From assembly GCA_021852325.1 (NCBI GenBank), contig JAJZNM010000040.1, positions 1 through 8,471 of the forward strand: a stretch of DNA of 8,471 nt, read 5' to 3'. Both the position numbers and the translations under genes were made by a program. The notes under the pieces are model-generated. The model ran no database searches. It was not told the DNA's origin and worked only from the letters and a program-made list of their open reading frames with translations. Shown here in pieces: positions 1 through 4,884 of the stretch (position 1 is its first letter; each line of letters opens with the position of its first letter). Source of the DNA: Pseudomonadota bacterium. Its GTDB lineage: Bacteria > Pseudomonadota > Gammaproteobacteria > JAKAQQ01.

Positions 1-97
1 TGATGAACTTCGGGATTGCGACGGCGGCGAGTATCCCCAGGATGACGATCACCATCACGAGCTCAATCAGCGTAAATCCAGACTGCTCTCTGTTCAT
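1..97 (-). CDS. Type IV pilin, MSHA-like (MshA/MshB type), N-terminal fragment
   Basis: Only the first 32 codons lie in the window; the rest runs off its left edge. The protein starts with a seven-residue basic leader ending in Gly7, followed by Phe-Thr-Leu-Ile-Glu. That is the canonical prepilin-peptidase (PilD) cleavage and N-methylation site, with the conserved Glu at mature position 5. A hydrophobic helix of about 20 residues follows, ending in Ile-Pro-Lys-Phe-Ile, which resembles the N-terminus of MshA/MshB pilins. The ATG is preceded by GAGG nine bases upstream, a good ribosome binding site. In MSHA loci the pilin genes mshB and mshA follow mshG/mshF, and here the same machinery lies upstream on the same strand, separated by an unrelated operon. 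Processed pilins are assembled from the inner membrane into the fibre. Major and minor pilin cannot be distinguished from this fragment. Confidence 0.9.
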   Translation of the reverse strand, partial: MNREQSGFTLIELVMVIVILGILAAVAIPKFI

Positions 98-236
98 GAA
101 ATTAAACCTCGTTTGAGTCTACAAATTCAGTCAGGATTGATTCATATCACGCTGTAAATGGAATCATTTCCCGACCCCAATGCCGCTAGTCTACCTGAAA
201 CGGAAGGTCCCCGGCCAGCCGTTCATCGCCCGGAAC
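98..236 (-). promoter_or_regulatory. Intergenic region upstream of the pilin gene; probable promoter region
   Basis: These 139 bases between the acetyltransferase stop and the pilin ATG include a stretch (about 101-170) clearly more AT-rich than the surroundings, as promoters often are. A weak extended -10-like element (TG-A-TATGAA, minus strand, 149-141) and a TTTACA (158-153) are present, but they are too close together to form one -35/-10 pair. No clear sigma-54 site (GG and GC spaced as at -24/-12) was found, and no hairpin with a T-tract that would terminate the upstream operon. Highly expressed pilins usually have their own promoter, which is the main reason for this call. The exact element is unresolved. 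Confidence 0.35.
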
Positions 237-752
237 CTACCGTTCACGGCCCACCCGGGTCGGGGGGATTCCTCTGCAGAGGTTCCGGACGTAGACGATC
301 TTGTCGTCATCCGGGCGGTAAAAGTCGGGCAGGCGGGCCGCTTCGCGGAAACCGCACCTGAGGTAAAACGCCCGGGTCGGATCATAAAGCGGCTGCGAAG
401 AGGTTTCCGCGTAAAGGAGTCGCCCCCCCGACCGACTCGTCTCCGCGACCACGGCTTCCACGAGAAGATGGCCGAGGCCAAGGCCCTGCGCCCGTGGGTG
501 GACCGCGATCCAGTAGAGGTCGAAGCTGCCATCGGTTCCGGGGATGGGTCCGTGGCAGGCGAAGCCCGCCAGCTCACCCTGTTGGTCATAGGCACGCTCA
601 AAGTGGTAGCCGGAACCGAGTGCCCCCTGGGCGAGATGTTGATCCATGAGTTCGCGTGCGATGCGGATCTCCTCCGCGCGGAAGAAGCCCGTCGCGTGGA
701 CGATCGCGATCAGTGCATCGATATCCCCAGGGGCGAGTCCTGGCTGGATCAC
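237..752 (-). CDS. GNAT-family N-acetyltransferase, last gene of the kamA operon
   Basis: This 171-residue protein has a GNAT fold. The acetyl-CoA pyrophosphate loop is visible at about residues 86-97 (Pro-Arg-Ala-Gln-Gly-Leu-Gly-Leu-Gly), after a beta-4 strand with Trp-Ile-Ala-Val. The late strands carry Glu116-Thr-Ser-Ser, a Phe-Tyr-x-x-Cys-Gly-Phe helix/strand (129-135) and Asp-Phe-Tyr-Arg-Pro (143-147). It should transfer an acetyl or other acyl group from CoA to an amine. The GTG start at 752 is preferred: it overlaps the upstream TGA as GTGA, has GGAG 11 bases upstream, and gives a protein starting directly at the fold. An ATG at 848 would add 32 residues lying entirely within the upstream gene. 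By context the acceptor may be beta-lysine or a ligase product. In archaea and some bacteria, AblB, a different and longer GNAT, acetylates beta-lysine. This protein lacks an obvious AblB-like extension, so the role is inferred only. Confidence 0.9.
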   Translation of the reverse strand: MIQPGLAPGDIDALIAIVHATGFFRAEEIRIARELMDQHLAQGALGSGYHFERAYDQQGELAGFACHGPIPGTDGSFDLYWIAVHPRAQGLGLGHLLVEAVVAETSRSGGRLLYAETSSQPLYDPTRAFYLRCGFREAARLPDFYRPDDDKIVYVRNLCRGIPPTRVGRER

Positions 753-1762
753 GAGGGAGGGGACTCCATTGGAGGACGAGTGGTGGGGGGGTGTCCCGTG
801 GCCTCGGCTGCGGCGAGGATCTGATCGAGGAGTCCCGGGTAGTCCCACCCTGCCCGTAACGCGGCCTGGACAAACCCGGCCCCGGGATCCAGGGTGGGGT
901 TCGGATTGAGATCGATCACGAAGGGCTGACCGCTCGCATCGACGCGGAAATCGATGCGGGCATAGCCCCTGAGCCCGAGCTTCGAAAAGACCTGCCGGGA
1001 AGTCGTGGCGAGGGCTTCGAGGAGGGGGCGGTCGGGTCCTCCCCCATCCGGAAAATCACGGATCGTGTGCGCGAACCGGACGCTCGAAGGATCCCATTTG
1101 GCCGCGTGGTCCACGATCTTCGGGGTGTCCTCGGGCCAGGCGTGGAACCGGATCTCGGCGGGAGGAAGCACGCGGGGTTCACCTGGGGGGTCCTCGAGAA
1201 TCGACAGGTTGAACTCGCGCCCCTCGATGTAGGCTTCCGCGAAGAAAGCCGTGTGGTGCGTCCTGGTTTTCCGGTGGACGAGACTGAGCGCCTGATCCCT
1301 GGTCTCGACACGCGCCCCGGGATCGAGTCCGAGGGAGGCATGCTGGTGGCGCGCCTTGACCAGGAAGGGCCCGCGATGATCGTCACCGGCCGGTGTCGGG
1401 ATGCCGGCTTCCCTGAGCACGGCTTTCAGGGCCAGTTTGTCGTCGGCCAGGGCCAGGACATGCGGGGGGTTCCCCGTGTAGGGGATGGCGAGCGCTTCGA
1501 GGAGGGCAGGAACCGCTGCACCGAGCCGGTCCAGTCCATCGAGTCCCTCGGCGAGGTTGAAAACGAGTTCCGGGGGGCGATCGGAAAGCTCCTGGTGCAG
1601 GCGACTGAGATCGAGGCCCACCGGGCTCATCCGGACCGGATGCCCCCTTCCGGCGAGCGTTTGCGCAATACCTTGGGCAACGTCCAGGTTTTCCAGATCT
1701 TCAACCGGCTGGTCTCGGCCCGGGCGGCTGCCATGCAAAATGAGGATCTCCCCTTCACGCAT
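749..1762 (-). CDS. ATP-grasp ligase of D-Ala-D-Ala ligase fold, second copy (divergent active site)
   Basis: This 337-residue protein follows the layout of the D-alanine-D-alanine ligase family. Phe-Asn-Leu-Ala-Glu-Gly is at 68-73, Ile-Pro-Tyr-Thr-Gly at 93-97, the ATP-binding lysine region at 109, and Phe-Leu-Val-Lys at 133-136. Glu-Gly-Arg-Glu-Phe is at 180-184, and the metal-binding end has Ile-Asp-Phe-Arg-Val-Asp (270-275) and Asp284-Leu-Asn286-Pro. These enzymes activate a carboxylate as an acyl phosphate and join it to an amine. Two deviations stand out. The Lys-Pro and Gly-Ser-rich ATP loop is replaced by Lys-Ala-Arg-His-Gln-His-Ala-Ser-Leu-Gly, and the usual Glu-Ile-Asn-Pro is Asp-Leu-Asn-Pro. 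Its start overlaps the end of the first ligase by 8 bases (ATGCGTGA), and no strong Shine-Dalgarno is seen, so coupled translation is likely. No cell-wall genes (mur, fts) are nearby, which argues against a housekeeping Ddl. It probably uses a different amino acid pair from its neighbour. Substrates cannot be read from the sequence. Confidence 0.88.
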   Translation of the reverse strand: MREGEILILHGSRPGRDQPVEDLENLDVAQGIAQTLAGRGHPVRMSPVGLDLSRLHQELSDRPPELVFNLAEGLDGLDRLGAAVPALLEALAIPYTGNPPHVLALADDKLALKAVLREAGIPTPAGDDHRGPFLVKARHQHASLGLDPGARVETRDQALSLVHRKTRTHHTAFFAEAYIEGREFNLSILEDPPGEPRVLPPAEIRFHAWPEDTPKIVDHAAKWDPSSVRFAHTIRDFPDGGGPDRPLLEALATTSRQVFSKLGLRGYARIDFRVDASGQPFVIDLNPNPTLDPGAGFVQAALRAGWDYPGLLDQILAAAEATGHPPTTRPPMESPPS

Positions 1763-2795
1763 GTACCGGGCGGACCTGACGCGGGGCGGTGGCCTCTTGG
1801 ATGCGCTCGAGTGCGGATTGGAGGATGGCCTGGATGAGGTCGCGATAAGACCAGCCCCGGGCGGAAGCCAGGATCACGAGATCCGAACGCACCGGATGGA
1901 GCCCGGCCAGGGGATTGATCTCGAGGAAACAGGGCTCGCCGGATGAATCCAGCCGGATGTCGACACGACTGGCATCCTGGCAATTGAGGATACGGTGGAC
2001 CTGGAGCGCGAGCCCCGCTGCACGGGATGCCAACCCGTCTTCGACGAGCCGGTAGTCGATACGCTCGTCATATTCCTCTTTTGCGAGGTACCCGTAGGCA
2101 GCCTGATCCGAGGATGAACGGGCCTTGATCTCAAGGGTACCGAGCGGCCGGGCCGCCTGCCCAGTGCCCAGAATCCCCACGGTGAACTCGCGGCCGGGCA
2201 GGAACGATTCGATGAGGATCGGCCCCGCATACCAGGTACGCAGGCGGGCGATCGCCCGCTCGAGGTCACACCGGTCACTGACCCGGGATTGCCCACCGAT
2301 GCCCATCCCGGATCCTTCGGCGTCCGGCTTCACGAAGAGCGGATACTCGAGCGGGATTTCACGGGGTGCTGTCTGCTCCCGGAGCAGGATAAAGGGTGCT
2401 GTCGCCACCCCCGCCGCGCGGACGATCGTCTTCGCAGTCGCCTTGTGGAGCGCGAGTGCGAGCGTGAAGGGATCCGAAAACGTATAGGGGATCCCAAACG
2501 CGTCGAGGAGAGCCGGGACCTGCGATTCGCGTGCCGTTCCCTTGAGGCCTTCGGCCAGGTTGAACACGAGGTCGAAGGAGACCCCCTGCCCGAGCGCATG
2601 GGTGAGATCCCGGATCCCGCCGATCCGGGCCGGTTCGTGGCCGAGGGCGCCCAGAGCCTCTGCGATCGCGTCAATGGTCTCCGGGCGGTCGAACTCGGCG
2701 GTCTCTTCCTCGCTCAGCCCCGATTCGAGATATGGTTCCCGAAGGTCATAGGTCAGGCCGATACGCATGGATCTTGGGGACTGGATGGTCCGCAT
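1755..2795 (-). CDS. ATP-grasp ligase of D-Ala-D-Ala ligase fold, first copy
   Basis: This 346-residue protein has intact ATP-grasp motifs. Phe-Asn-Leu-Ala-Glu-Gly is at 78-83 and Ile-Pro-Tyr-Thr at 102-105. The ATP-binding segment Phe-Val-Lys-Pro-Asp-Ala-Glu-Gly-Ser-Gly-Met-Gly-Ile is at 154-166. Ile-Glu-Ser-Phe-Leu-Pro-Gly-Arg-Glu-Phe spans 195-204. The Mg-binding residues Asp279, Glu292 and Asn294 lie in Asp-Ile-Arg-Leu-Asp and Glu-Ile-Asn-Pro. The expected chemistry is ATP-dependent amide-bond formation via an acyl phosphate. The start at 2795 is chosen because an exceptionally strong GGGGGGAG lies 7 bases upstream. A second ATG at 2768 (residue 10, where the sequence becomes Met-Arg-Ile-Gly-Leu-Thr-Tyr-Asp, a typical beginning for this fold) is a real alternative with a poor binding site. 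The gene overlaps the 3' end of kamA by 43 bases and the second ligase by 8. The position right after kamA suggests that beta-lysine, or a compound containing it, is a substrate; this is inference. Confidence 0.9.
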   Translation of the reverse strand: MRTIQSPRSMRIGLTYDLREPYLESGLSEEETAEFDRPETIDAIAEALGALGHEPARIGGIRDLTHALGQGVSFDLVFNLAEGLKGTARESQVPALLDAFGIPYTFSDPFTLALALHKATAKTIVRAAGVATAPFILLREQTAPREIPLEYPLFVKPDAEGSGMGIGGQSRVSDRCDLERAIARLRTWYAGPILIESFLPGREFTVGILGTGQAARPLGTLEIKARSSSDQAAYGYLAKEEYDERIDYRLVEDGLASRAAGLALQVHRILNCQDASRVDIRLDSSGEPCFLEINPLAGLHPVRSDLVILASARGWSYRDLIQAILQSALERIQEATAPRQVRPVHA

Positions 2796-4120
2796 CCGAG
2801 TGCTCCCCCCGGATCGGGGTAGCGGTAGAGGTTCCCCGCGTAGTTCCGGAGCAGAAGATCATCTCCTGACCGCCCCGCCACCGGGTCGGGAAAGAGCGGA
2901 ATCTTGCCGCCGCCTCCCGGGGCATCCACCACGAATGTCGGTACGGCATATCCGGTCGTGTGCCCGCGCAGACCCTGGATGATCTCGAGCCCTTTCTCGA
3001 CCGAAGTCCGGAAGTGGGCGGAGCCCGCGATCGGATCGCACTGGTAGAGATAGTAGGGCTTGACCCGGATCTTGAGGAGTCCTTGCATGAGTCGTTTCTG
3101 GGTCGGGATATCGTCATTCACGCCTTTGAGGAGCACGGTCTGGCTGCCGAGTGGAATGCCGGCATCGGCGAGGCGCCCACAGGCTTCCGCGACTTCTGGC
3201 GTGAGTTCATCCGGATGGATGAAGTGGATGCTCATCCAGAGGGGGTGGTATTTTTTGAGGAGCCGTGTGAGTCTCGGGGTAATGCGCTGAGGCAGGACCG
3301 CCGGGTTCTTGGTTCCGATCCGGAGGAATTCGACATGCGGAATCCGGCGCAGACGCCCGAGCAGCCAGTCGAGACGCTCGTCATCGAGGCTCAAGGGGTC
3401 CCCTCCCGAGAGGAGCACATCCCGGATGGTCGGGGTGGATTCGATGTAGGCCAGGGCCGCTTCGAGCTGGTGCTTTTTGAGGCTACCCTCTCCGCTCGCG
3501 CCCACGAGGCGCGCGCGTGTGCAGTAGCGGCAATAGACGGCACAGAGCCCGGTGACCAGAAAGAGAACCCGGTCCGGGTAGCGATGCACGAGTCCGGGCA
3601 CGGGACTCGTCGCATCCTCACCGAGCGGGTCCAGCGCTTCGCCGGCTGATGTCGTGTATTCCTCGAGGACCGGGACGACCGTCCGGCGCAGGGCCTGGGT
3701 GTTGTCTTCCGGATCGAGGAGGCTGGCATAGTAGGGCGTGATCCCGAACGGCAGGGGTCCCGCGTGACGCTCGATCGCGGCCTTCTCCTCGGGCGAGAGC
3801 GTGAGCAGCCGCTCCAGGTCATGGACCGATTTCACGCGGTGTCGTTGTTGCCAACGCCAGTCATTCCAGTCGGATTGCGAGGCCTCCGGATAATGGCGGA
3901 GCCTGAAGGCCTGGGAATGGGGGCTGTTGACGAATCGGGGGCGGTAGGATGCGGGGCGGGGGAAGCGGGCGGGAGTGAGTTTCGGACGGGGCGGGTTCAG
4001 GGAGGGGAGTGGGACCCGGATCTCATAGGAGGATCCGAAGGAGGCATCCGGGGTTGCAACCGCGGAGGCTTCAAGCGGTCCGGGAGGTTCGGGATCTTCG
4101 GTCTGGGGGCTGTCTTGCAT
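2753..4120 (-). CDS. kamA: Lysine 2,3-aminomutase, KamA-family radical SAM/PLP enzyme
   Basis: This 455-residue cytosolic enzyme is predicted to convert L-lysine to L-beta-lysine using S-adenosylmethionine, a 4Fe-4S cluster and pyridoxal phosphate. The radical-SAM cysteines are Cys193, Cys197 and Cys200 (Cys-x3-Cys-x2-Cys), followed by Thr-Arg202. Leu-Ser-Gly-Gly-Asp is at 237-241. The PLP lysine is Lys406 in Asp-Ala-Pro-Gly-Gly-Gly-Gly-Lys. Asp362 (Gln-Cys-Asp) and Asp399 match the two aspartates that bind the lysine epsilon-amino group in the clostridial enzyme. Glutamate 2,3-aminomutase has Lys and Asn there, so lysine is favoured. The full-length C-terminal region argues against the shorter EF-P-modifying EpmB. 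Two oddities: a proline-rich N-terminal extension of about 80 residues, and loss of most of the C-terminal Cys-x-Cys-x2-Cys zinc site (Cys314 and Cys443 remain). The ATG at 4120 has GGAG 8 bases upstream. It is the first gene of a four-gene overlapping operon. Confidence 0.95.
   Translation of the reverse strand: MQDSPQTEDPEPPGPLEASAVATPDASFGSSYEIRVPLPSLNPPRPKLTPARFPRPASYRPRFVNSPHSQAFRLRHYPEASQSDWNDWRWQQRHRVKSVHDLERLLTLSPEEKAAIERHAGPLPFGITPYYASLLDPEDNTQALRRTVVPVLEEYTTSAGEALDPLGEDATSPVPGLVHRYPDRVLFLVTGLCAVYCRYCTRARLVGASGEGSLKKHQLEAALAYIESTPTIRDVLLSGGDPLSLDDERLDWLLGRLRRIPHVEFLRIGTKNPAVLPQRITPRLTRLLKKYHPLWMSIHFIHPDELTPEVAEACGRLADAGIPLGSQTVLLKGVNDDIPTQKRLMQGLLKIRVKPYYLYQCDPIAGSAHFRTSVEKGLEIIQGLRGHTTGYAVPTFVVDAPGGGGKIPLFPDPVAGRSGDDLLLRNYAGNLYRYPDPGGALGCGPSSPQDPCVSA
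2803..2810 (-). promoter_or_regulatory. Strong ribosome binding site of the first ATP-grasp ligase
   Basis: On the minus strand, GGGGGGAG lies inside the 3' end of kamA, seven bases before the ATG at 2795. It is the strongest Shine-Dalgarno-like sequence noticed in the window. It supports the upstream ATG over the internal ATG at 2768, and shows that the ligase can be initiated independently although kamA is still being translated through this site. Confidence 0.65.
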
Positions 4121-4138
4121 CAGTGTCGCTCCAGTTCT

Positions 4139-4159
4139 GGATCACGAGCGGCGTGATCC
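4139..4159 (-). promoter_or_regulatory. Perfect inverted repeat in the kamA leader (operator or mRNA hairpin)
   Basis: An 8-base arm (GGATCACG on the minus strand), a 5-base loop and its exact complement CGTGATCC lie six bases upstream of the GGAG binding site and 18 bases upstream of the kamA ATG. It falls downstream of the predicted transcription start, so in RNA it would form a stable stem next to the ribosome binding site. As DNA it could be a symmetrical repressor site. No T-tract follows, so it is not a normal intrinsic terminator. Confidence 0.5.
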
Positions 4160-4214
4160 TCAAATGCCCCGGTCTCGGTGGGGCGAAGGCGGCCACGGGG
4201 ATTGTGGCGCGCAT

Positions 4215-4243
4215 GGTATAAAGCCTTTTCCCTCACCTTGCAA
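4215..4243 (-). promoter_or_regulatory. Candidate sigma-70 promoter for the kamA operon
   Basis: On the minus strand, TTGCAA (4243-4238, 4 of 6 matches to TTGACA) and TATACC (4220-4215, 4 of 6 matches to TATAAT) are separated by exactly 17 bases. The intervening stretch includes an A-rich GGGAAAAGG. Transcription would begin near 4208, giving a leader of about 90 bases before the kamA ATG. It sits in the only sizeable gap between the pilus genes and kamA, supporting separate expression of the metabolic operon. Confidence 0.5.
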
Positions 4244-4297
4244 GTCGCCCCCCCACCGGTGTCATGAGATCCGGTAAATCAAGGGGTTTGACGAGGG

Positions 4298-4320
4298 CCG
4301 GTGTCTTCGCGAGGCACCGG
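4298..4320 (-). other. Inverted repeat downstream of the pseudopilin gene, possible weak terminator
   Basis: Six-base arms CCGGTG and CACCGG flank an 11-base spacer, beginning 21 bases after the pseudopilin stop codon. On the minus strand no T-tract follows, so an intrinsic terminator for the pilus genes is not well supported. On the plus strand a run of six T lies about eight bases beyond the stem, further than usual, and no plus-strand gene needs it. It might stabilise the 3' end of the pilus-gene mRNA. One arm contains part of the 8-base motif repeated at 4257-4264. Confidence 0.3.
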
Positions 4321-4341
4321 GAAGGCTCTTTTTTGCGCGGG

Positions 4342-4869
4342 TCAGCGGGGGACTTTCCAGACATAGCGGTTGAGCGTGACGAGTCGGATCCCGGCGAGAT
4401 CGTCTGGAACCTGGCGTCTGTTCCGGTAGACGGCCTCCACCCGGAAGCGGATCCTTTTGCGGCCGGGCAGGGGGGTTTTGAAATGGCTGGCGAAACGGAC
4501 GACATAAACGAGCGTTCGCGTGCTCCGGTTGAAGTACCACGAGCCTCGGGGAATCCGGTGCCGCCCCGGGTGGGCGAAGCTGCCCAGGTAGTTGTCGGGG
4601 GGTGTGGCGAGCAGGTGAACCGGGTTCGTGCCGGCCAGCCGGGCGATGGCGGCGAGCGGTTCGCCCCGGGCAATGCGGCCGGCAACCGTGATCCCGAGTG
4701 CGCTTTCGATGGCGCCCCGGACCTCGACGACCGCGGTTTTCTCCGCCACGATCCGGAGTGGCCAGATCCGGTCGATCGCGATGCGGATGAAAATCGCGAT
4801 CAGGATCACGACGACCACGAGCTCGAGCAGGCTCACACTGCGGACCCGTTCGGAAAGCCGCTCAGTCAT
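4342..4869 (-). CDS. Pseudopilin-like membrane protein in the mshF position
   Basis: This 175-residue protein has a short charged N-terminus and then Val-Ser-Leu-Leu-Glu-Leu (12-17), leading into one strongly hydrophobic helix to about residue 32. This mirrors a type IV pilin N-terminus, with Glu16 in the place of the conserved Glu5 of mature pilins. The residue before the presumed cleavage point is Ser11 instead of Gly, so processing by prepilin peptidase is uncertain. The rest is a basic, soluble, presumably periplasmic domain with Arg-rich strands and no other family motif that I recognise. The ATG lies 15 bases after the platform-protein stop, with no strong binding site. In MSHA loci mshF follows mshG, so an MshF-like or minor-pilin (GspH-like) role in pilus priming is likely by position. 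Sequence evidence for MshF itself is weak. Confidence 0.75.
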   Translation of the reverse strand: MTERLSERVRSVSLLELVVVVILIAIFIRIAIDRIWPLRIVAEKTAVVEVRGAIESALGITVAGRIARGEPLAAIARLAGTNPVHLLATPPDNYLGSFAHPGRHRIPRGSWYFNRSTRTLVYVVRFASHFKTPLPGRKRIRFRVEAVYRNRRQVPDDLAGIRLVTLNRYVWKVPR

Positions 4870-4884
4870 CTGGCGGGCACGGGC

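Noticed and set aside
598..873. Short minus-strand frame overlapping the GNAT and ligase 2 genes
   Set aside because: It is out of frame with both supported genes, Arg/Pro-rich and without motifs.
749..2795. Housekeeping D-alanine-D-alanine ligase (ddl) assignment for the ATP-grasp genes
   Set aside because: The fold is right, but there are two tandem divergent copies in a kamA operon with no peptidoglycan or division genes nearby, and the second has altered active-site motifs. A specific ddl symbol is not justified.
2960..3649. 229-codon plus-strand open frame opposite kamA
   Set aside because: It is entirely antisense to the conserved KamA core. The conserved residues belong to the minus-strand frame.
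2753..4120. EpmB (elongation factor P beta-lysylation) or glutamate 2,3-aminomutase
   Set aside because: The protein is longer than EpmB, and no epmA or efp gene is present. Asp362 and Asp399 occupy the positions that are Lys and Asn in glutamate 2,3-aminomutase.
4060..4214. Small minus-strand frame of about 51 codons overlapping the kamA start, starting at ATG 4214
   Set aside because: The ATG immediately follows the candidate -10, upstream of the likely transcription start. It has no binding site and its product resembles nothing recognisable. It would matter only if transcription starts further upstream.
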